Origin: Enterocloster asparagiformis
GTDB lineage: Bacteria > Bacillota > Clostridia > Lachnospirales > Lachnospiraceae
NCBI GenBank assembly: GCA_018380885.1
Contig: JAGZSY010000045.1
Location: forward strand, 1-36,821
Direction: 5' to 3'
DNA length: 36,821 bases
Shown here: in pieces, positions 32,242 to 36,821 of the stretch
How positions within the stretch are numbered: the stretch's first letter is position 1
Layout of the letters: each line of letters opens with the position of its first letter
The notes under the pieces: model-generated
Told to the model about the DNA's origin: nothing
Database searches by the model: none
The model's input: the letters and a program-made list of their open reading frames with translations, nothing else
Translations under genes and position numbers: made by a program

Positions 32242-32505
32242 CTACTGCTTGTGGGCGCTTATAAATGAACGAATCTCCTCATCCCTCACGCTCACGCCGC
32301 TCTCCATTTTCTTTCCCAAGCTTTCATCGTACACATGAATAATCTGCAAATGCTTTTTGTTCTTGCGCTTGGGTCTGTCGCACGGATGTTTCCGTCCGTC
32401 CGACAGAGTAACATATTCTTCACTGACGCCGATTATGATATACAGTTGGCCTTTGTCGTGGCCGGCCAGGCTCCTCGCCAGGCCGCCGGTCTTAAACTCT
32501 ACCAT
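32242..32505 (-). CDS. KOW-domain RNA-binding protein (L14e-like)
   Basis: The start is ATG 32505 (MVEFKTGGLARSLAGHDKGQ) behind GAGGTG, giving 87 residues; a longer frame overlaps map. The N-terminal half is a KOW/SH3-like barrel (GHDKGQLYIIIGVSEEYVTL) and resembles the L14e-like proteins that sit between map and infA in many Clostridia. The middle is strongly basic (HPCDRPKRKNKKHLQ), which suits RNA binding. Its exact role in translation is not known. Confidence 0.85.
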   Translation of the reverse strand: MVEFKTGGLARSLAGHDKGQLYIIIGVSEEYVTLSDGRKHPCDRPKRKNKKHLQIIHVYDESLGKKMESGVSVRDEEIRSFISAHKQ

Positions 32506-32518
32506 CGGATCACCTCGG

Positions 32519-33268
32519 CTACAGCGATAAAATCTCTGGATCTCCATCCGTAATCAGGATGGTGTTCTCGTAGTGGGATGCCAGGGAACCGTCTTCTGTG
32601 GTAACTGTCCAGCCGTCGTCATTATCCCATACTACGTCGTAGCGGCCCGCGGTGATCATAGGCTCAATGGCGAGCGTCATGCCGGCCACCAGCTTGATTC
32701 CTTTGCGGCGCGTTGCGAAGTTGGGGATTTCCGGCGCCTCATGCATCTCAGTGCCGATTCCGTGGCCTACCAGATCGCGCACCACGCCGAAGCCGAAGCT
32801 CTCCGCGTACGCCTGGATGGCCGAGGATACATCATTGAGATGATTGCCTGCTTTCGCATACTTTATTCCTTCAAAAAAGCTCTGCTGCGTCACTTCCACC
32901 AGTTTTCTCGCCTCGGGCGTCACTTCCCCGATCATGTGAGTTCTGGCCGCGTCGGACTGATAGCCTTTCCAGATCACACCCGTATCCAGGCTGACGATAT
33001 CGCCCTCCTCGATGTAGCGATGCTTGCTGGGAATACCGTGGACTACCTCATCGTTGATGGACACGCACACGGATGCAGGAAACCCTTCATAATTTAAAAA
33101 GGAAGGGATACAGCCGTAGCCTCTGATCAACTGCTCGCAGATCCGGTCAATCTCCTTTGTAGACATGCCGGCTTTCAGTTCCCTGCCAAGCTCCTCATGG
33201 ACCTTTGCCAGAATCCTGCCGGCCTCTCTCATTAGTTCAATTTCCCGTTCTGATTTAATTGTTACCAT
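32519..33268 (-). CDS. map: Methionine aminopeptidase, type I
   Basis: The 249-residue enzyme starts MVTIKSEREIELMREAGRIL. The dinuclear metal ligands are visible: D95 (SLDTG), D106 (QSDAART), the histidine in LVGHGIGTEMHE, and glutamates in LAIEPMI and TTEDGSLASHYE. It removes the initiator methionine from new proteins. It follows adk by five bases, as usual in the spc operon of Gram-positive bacteria. Confidence 0.97.
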   Translation of the reverse strand: MVTIKSEREIELMREAGRILAKVHEELGRELKAGMSTKEIDRICEQLIRGYGCIPSFLNYEGFPASVCVSINDEVVHGIPSKHRYIEEGDIVSLDTGVIWKGYQSDAARTHMIGEVTPEARKLVEVTQQSFFEGIKYAKAGNHLNDVSSAIQAYAESFGFGVVRDLVGHGIGTEMHEAPEIPNFATRRKGIKLVAGMTLAIEPMITAGRYDVVWDNDDGWTVTTEDGSLASHYENTILITDGDPEILSL

Positions 33269-33273
33269 ATGTT

Positions 33274-33918
33274 CTATGCTCCTAAGATCTTTACAATATC
33301 CTGAAATACAGCTTCCATATCCTGTGTGCCGTCCACCTGCTCCAGAACGCCGGCCTTCTGATAATAGTCGATCAGCGGCTGCGTCTGGTCGTGATAAACG
33401 TTCAGGCGCTTCTGTACGGTCTCAGGCTTGTCGTCGTCCCTGAGAACCAGTTTGTCGCCGCACACGTCGCACACGCCCTCGTTCTTGGGGGGATTGTAGA
33501 CAATGTGGTAGGTTGCGCCGCAGTTTAAGCAGGCGCGCCGTCCGGACATGCGGCTGATGATATTCTCATCCGGCACATCCACGTTGATTGCACAGTCGAT
33601 TTTCTCGCCCATGCCGGCAAGCGCCTCGGTCAGGCTCTCGGCCTGGGGAATCGTCCTGGGAAATCCGTCCAAAACATAACCGTTTGCGCAGTCCGCCTCA
33701 TGGATGCGCTCCAGCAGCATGCCGATGGTAATCTCATCCGGCACAAGCCCGCCGGCGTCCATGTAGCCCTTCGCCTTCATACCCAGCTCGGTTCCGTTTT
33801 TGATGTTTGCACGGAAAATGTCGCCCGTGGAAACGTGGGGAATCTGATACTTTGCAGCAATCTTCTTCGCCTGAGTGCCTTTCCCGGCACCCGGTGCGCC
33901 CAACATGATAATCTTCAT
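33274..33918 (-). CDS. adk: Adenylate kinase, zinc-binding lid
   Basis: The start is ATG 33918 ([16 protein letters not shown]) behind AAAGGGG; the longer frame from 33945 runs through that site. The 214-residue enzyme has its P-loop at residues 7-15 and the DGFPRT motif at 84-89. The lid carries four cysteines, C130, C133, C150 and C153, the structural zinc site of Gram-positive adenylate kinases. It interconverts ATP, AMP and ADP. Confidence 0.97.
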   Translation of the reverse strand: MKIIMLGAPGAGKGTQAKKIAAKYQIPHVSTGDIFRANIKNGTELGMKAKGYMDAGGLVPDEITIGMLLERIHEADCANGYVLDGFPRTIPQAESLTEALAGMGEKIDCAINVDVPDENIISRMSGRRACLNCGATYHIVYNPPKNEGVCDVCGDKLVLRDDDKPETVQKRLNVYHDQTQPLIDYYQKAGVLEQVDGTQDMEAVFQDIVKILGA

Positions 33919-33952
33919 GGAAGTGGTCCCCTTTCTTAAACGCAATTAATCC

Positions 33953-33976
33953 GCCCTTGTGGAATACCACAAAGGC
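33953..33976. repeat. Small hairpin in the secY-adk spacer
   Basis: GCCCTTGTGG (33953-33962) pairs with CCACAAAGGC (33967-33976) over ten bases with one mismatch and a 4-base loop. It lies 11 bases past the secY stop. No U-tract follows on the minus strand, so it may be an RNA processing or stability element. Confidence 0.45.
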
Positions 33977-33987
33977 AGATTGATCAC

Positions 33988-35304
33988 TTAATCGTTCAAA
34001 AATCCCTTATAATAACGCACAAGCATCTGAGATTCTATTGCTTTGATTGTCTCCAGCACAACGCCCACGATGATGATCAGGGAAGTTCCGGAGAATGAGA
34101 TCCGGCTCATATCAAACAGGCCGGAGAAAATAATCGGAACCACACATACAACAATCAGGCCTACTGCGCCAATAAAAACAATATAATTCAGGATTTTATT
34201 CAGATAATCGCTGGTTGGCTTGCCCGGACGGATACCGGGGATAAAGCCGCCCTGCTTCTTCATATTGTTCGCTACCTCCAGCGGGTTAAACGCGATGGAA
34301 GTATAGAAATAAGCAAACAGCACGATCAGGATGATATACACCAACAGGCCAATGGAATAGATGGGCTCGCTCGGTTTACACCAGGAACCGGAGTTGAGCA
34401 GCTTCATCAGGTGCCCGCTCCACCCCTTCTGCATTGCCGGAATGAACTGTGAGATCACTACCGGGAACGACATGATTGAGGAAGCGAAAATAACGGGCAT
34501 TACGCCTGCGGTGTTCACCTTCAGCGGAATGCTGGACGCCTGTCCCCCCACCAGCTTGCGGCCCACCATCTTTTTCGAGTACTGGACCGGAATCCTTCTC
34601 TCCGCATCGTTTAACACGATTACGAATACAACCATTGCAACGATTACCACTGCAACGGCCGCGAGACGCAGGGCAGCCATGGGAATATCCTGGCCGAACA
34701 CGAACTTAAAGTACAGATTGCGGATGTCGCTGGGCACGCTGGACAGAATGTTGAACAGCAGGACGATGGAAATACCATTGCCCACGCCCTTATCCGTGAT
34801 CTGCTCACCGATCCACATGAGCAGGGCGCTGCCCGTGGTCATGGTTACGATGGCGACGATAATGCTCCAAGCGCTGTAATCTGTCAGGAGACCCTGTCTG
34901 CCGAATCCGATTGCCATGGCGCTGGATTCAATAAGCGCCAGACCAACGGTCACGTAGCGGGTGTATTCCTGGATTTTCTTTCGTCCGTCCTCGCCGTCTT
35001 TCTGCAGCTCCTCAAGTTTGGGGATTGCAATGGTCAACAGCTGGATGATAATGGAAGAGGTAATGTACGGCGTGATGCTCAACGCGAAGATGGACATCTG
35101 TGAGAATGAACCACCGGTCATGGCGTTGAAGAAGCCGAACACATCCGTCGTCTGCTGTGCAAACCAATTCGCGAAGAAGTCTGTTCTGACTCCCGGAATC
35201 GGCAGCGCGCTTCCGAAGCGGATCACTACCAGCATCATAAAGGTGTAGAGGAGCTTGCTTTTGAGCTCCTTCACCTTAAATGCATTCCTGATTGTTTTAA
35301 ACAT
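33988..35304 (-). CDS. secY: Preprotein translocase subunit SecY
   Basis: The 438-residue membrane protein has the ten transmembrane helices of SecY. Typical segments are FGSALPIPGVRTDFF near the start, FALSITPYITSSIIIQLLTI for helix 2, the plug-region PEL-like loop after it, and GTSLIIIVGVVLETIKAIES for helix 10. Its ATG overlaps the rplO stop by one base (TAATG). It forms the protein-conducting channel in the membrane with SecE and SecG. Confidence 0.98.
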   Translation of the reverse strand: MFKTIRNAFKVKELKSKLLYTFMMLVVIRFGSALPIPGVRTDFFANWFAQQTTDVFGFFNAMTGGSFSQMSIFALSITPYITSSIIIQLLTIAIPKLEELQKDGEDGRKKIQEYTRYVTVGLALIESSAMAIGFGRQGLLTDYSAWSIIVAIVTMTTGSALLMWIGEQITDKGVGNGISIVLLFNILSSVPSDIRNLYFKFVFGQDIPMAALRLAAVAVVIVAMVVFVIVLNDAERRIPVQYSKKMVGRKLVGGQASSIPLKVNTAGVMPVIFASSIMSFPVVISQFIPAMQKGWSGHLMKLLNSGSWCKPSEPIYSIGLLVYIILIVLFAYFYTSIAFNPLEVANNMKKQGGFIPGIRPGKPTSDYLNKILNYIVFIGAVGLIVVCVVPIIFSGLFDMSRISFSGTSLIIIVGVVLETIKAIESQMLVRYYKGFLND

Positions 35305-35744
35305 TAGATCACCTCGCAGGTTCCACCTAAAGCTTCAATCTTAGCCTTTGCACCTTCGCTGAATGCATTAACCTTTACGGTAAGCTTTTTGGTTAATTCT
35401 CCGTTTCCAAGGATCTTAACGCCGTCTCTGGGATTCTTAACGATTCCGGACTCCAGCAGGGTCTCTACTGTCACTACGGTATCGTTCTCGAATTTCTCCA
35501 GCGCGCTTACGTTAATCCCGATGATGGTCTTAGAATTAATGTTGGTGAAACCGCGTTTCGGCAAACGTCTGTATAACGGCATCTGGCCGCCCTCAAAGCC
35601 CGGTCTGGTTGCTCCGGAACGAGCTTTCTGACCCTTATGGCCCTTACCGGCTGTCTTACCGTTACCTGAAGCGTGGCCGCGTCCTTTTCTGAAATTGTCG
35701 CTATGCTTTGAACCTGCAGCAGGCTGTAAATTAGATAACTCCAT
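35304..35744 (-). CDS. rplO: 50S ribosomal protein L15
   Basis: The 146-residue protein matches L15: [20 protein letters not shown], then [20 protein letters not shown] with [20 protein letters not shown], and a C-terminal globular domain ending ALGGTCEVI. It binds 23S rRNA late in large-subunit assembly. It lies between rpmD and secY with the usual tight spacing. Confidence 0.98.
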   Translation of the reverse strand: MELSNLQPAAGSKHSDNFRKGRGHASGNGKTAGKGHKGQKARSGATRPGFEGGQMPLYRRLPKRGFTNINSKTIIGINVSALEKFENDTVVTVETLLESGIVKNPRDGVKILGNGELTKKLTVKVNAFSEGAKAKIEALGGTCEVI

Positions 35745-35769
35745 GACTGCACCTCCTTACTTTGTCTGA

Positions 35770-35952
35770 TTAGATTTCTTCAACTTTTACTAAATGTCTT
35801 ACATTCTGAATCATGCCTCTGACAGCACCGTTGTCCGGCATCTCAACTGTCTTGTTCAGCTTCCTCAGTCCGAGGGCCTCAACAGTTGCTTTCTGCTTCG
35901 GAACAGCGCCGATAGGGGACTTGACTAATGTGATTTTTAACTTCTCTGCCAT
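35770..35952 (-). CDS. rpmD: 50S ribosomal protein L30
   Basis: The 60-residue protein ([60 protein letters not shown]) matches bacterial L30 in length and sequence. It starts 15 bases after rpsE, behind AGGAGG. Confidence 0.97.
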   Translation of the reverse strand: MAEKLKITLVKSPIGAVPKQKATVEALGLRKLNKTVEMPDNGAVRGMIQNVRHLVKVEEI

Positions 35953-35967
35953 GTCTATTTCCTCCTA

Positions 35968-36477
35968 TTAGCCCAGAATCTCATCCACAGATTTGCCGCG
36001 CAGTCTTGCGAACTCCTCGGGAGTCTTAAGCTCGGTCAAACCGGCCAGGGTTGCAAGAACAACGTTTGTTTTGTTATTGGAACCCAGAGACTTGGTACGA
36101 ATATTCTTGATTCCCGCAAGCTCTACAACGGCACGAGCCGGGCCGCCGGCGATGATACCGGTACCTTCGGGAGCTCTCTTTAACAGCACGCTGGCGCTGC
36201 CGAATTTTCCGATGAAGTCATGGGGAATGCTCTTGTTCTCATCGATGGGGATCTCTACCAGGTTCTTGACAGCAGCCTCTTTGCCTTTGCGGATGGCCTC
36301 AGGAACCTCTCCGGCCTTGCCTGTGCCCACGCCGACATGACCATTGCCGTCGCCAACTACCACCAGAGCGGAAAATCTCATGGTACGTCCACCTTTAACA
36401 GTCTTGGAAACTCTCTTGATGGCAACAACCTTGTCATTCAGCTCCAACTGACTGGCTTCAATAATTGTACGCTTCAT
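35968..36477 (-). CDS. rpsE: 30S ribosomal protein S5
   Basis: The 169-residue protein matches S5: an N-terminal dsRNA-binding-like domain ([40 protein letters not shown]) and a C-terminal domain ([40 protein letters not shown]). It helps decoding accuracy on the small subunit. It lies between rplR and rpmD. Confidence 0.98.
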   Translation of the reverse strand: MKRTIIEASQLELNDKVVAIKRVSKTVKGGRTMRFSALVVVGDGNGHVGVGTGKAGEVPEAIRKGKEAAVKNLVEIPIDENKSIPHDFIGKFGSASVLLKRAPEGTGIIAGGPARAVVELAGIKNIRTKSLGSNNKTNVVLATLAGLTELKTPEEFARLRGKSVDEILG

Positions 36478-36496
36478 GTTCGTTCTCCTCTCCTAC

Positions 36497-36821
36497 TTAG
36501 AAATCCAGACCAGCCTCGCGGGCTGCATCTGCTAATGCCTGAATTTTACCCTGATATATAAAGCCGCCTCTGTCGAAAACAACTTCCTTGATACCTTTTT
36601 CAAGGGCTCTTTTTGCAATCACGGTGCCTACGTATGCTGCTGCCGCCTTATCATTGGTCTTCTCCAGCTCGGCCTTAACGTCCTTCTCAACTGTGGAAGC
36701 TGCAACTAAGGTGTTACCAACTGTATCGTCGATAATTTGAGCATACATATGATTATTACTTCTAAACACTGCCAGACGCGGTCTCTCTGCTGTGCCAGCA
36801 AAACGGTTACGCATTCTGTTG
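36497..36821 (-). CDS. rplR: 50S ribosomal protein L18 (N-terminus outside window)
   Basis: The frame [20 protein letters not shown] to the end AREAGLDF is the body of L18, which binds 5S rRNA. The frame remains open through the last bases of the window (codons for Asn-Arg before the internal Met). L18 normally begins about 17 residues earlier with a basic stretch, so the methionine at 36814 is internal and the true start is past the window edge. It precedes rpsE by 19 bases. Confidence 0.95.
   Translation of the reverse strand, partial: NRMRNRFAGTAERPRLAVFRSNNHMYAQIIDDTVGNTLVAASTVEKDVKAELEKTNDKAAAAYVGTVIAKRALEKGIKEVVFDRGGFIYQGKIQALADAAREAGLDF

Noticed and set aside
1..36821. CRISPR array, rRNA or tRNA genes, transposase genes
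   Set aside because: I looked for regularly spaced direct repeats, conserved rRNA segments, cloverleaf patterns with TTCGA-type loops, and transposase motifs, and found none that held up. The only repeats are those listed.

Overview
The window is a chromosomal segment of a moderately GC-rich Firmicute, most likely a Lachnospiraceae member (Clostridium cluster XIVa, of the Enterocloster/Lachnoclostridium/Hungatella kind). The grounds are the gene order rplR-rpsE-rpmD-rplO-secY-adk-map-KOW-infA-rpmJ-rpsM-rpsK-rpsD-rpoA-rplQ, an ecfA1-ecfA2-ecfT-truA-rplM-rpsI block, a long-form hpf, YesMN-type signalling and secreted proteins with cell-wall-binding repeats. The genus is inferred; no rRNA or tRNA gene is present.

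Positions 1-4392 are the end of an integrated phage or phage-like element that continues past the left edge. It holds a partial AntA/AntB antirepressor, a small Cro-like protein, divergent promoters with repeated operator-like sites, a CI/ImmR-type repressor without a peptidase domain, an ImmA-like metalloprotease, a lipoprotein with a C-terminal domain probably of OB-fold type, and a tyrosine integrase. About 980 bases without a gene follow (4393-5371): an inverted repeat that may be an integrase arm region, a GC-rich 67-bp tandem repeat, a cluster of DnaA boxes, and the extended -10 promoter of hpf.

Positions 5372-12791 hold mixed host genes: hpf, a DMT-family exporter, trxB followed by an SH3/NlpC-P60 cell-wall hydrolase, a FabG-like reductase, a small secreted wall-binding protein under a textbook MerR-type promoter (19-bp spacer with an internal dyad), and a lipoprotein/ECF sigma/anti-sigma cluster.

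Positions 12937-17476 are rplM-rpsI with a structured leader, truA, and the energising module of an ECF vitamin transporter. In many Firmicutes this block directly follows rplQ. Here about 11 kb separates the two (17476-28566). That stretch encodes a complete sensing and transport system: response regulator, histidine kinase, a sensor lipoprotein related to the transport binding protein, ABC ATPase, fused permease and binding protein, followed by two paralogous secreted cell-wall-binding proteins. The genes overlap or abut at RR/HK, HK/sensor and ATPase/permease, which suggests translational coupling. The intergenic regions of this block are unusually structured: a duplicated stem-loop element (21209-21521), a terminator whose U-tract is captured by a second hairpin (24447-24524), and a terminator-like hairpin that buries the ribosome binding site of the binding-protein gene (25779-25834).

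Positions 28580-36821 are the spc/alpha ribosomal operons on the minus strand, with an internal promoter before rpmJ and an unusually long L17. The last gene, rplR, is cut by the window end.
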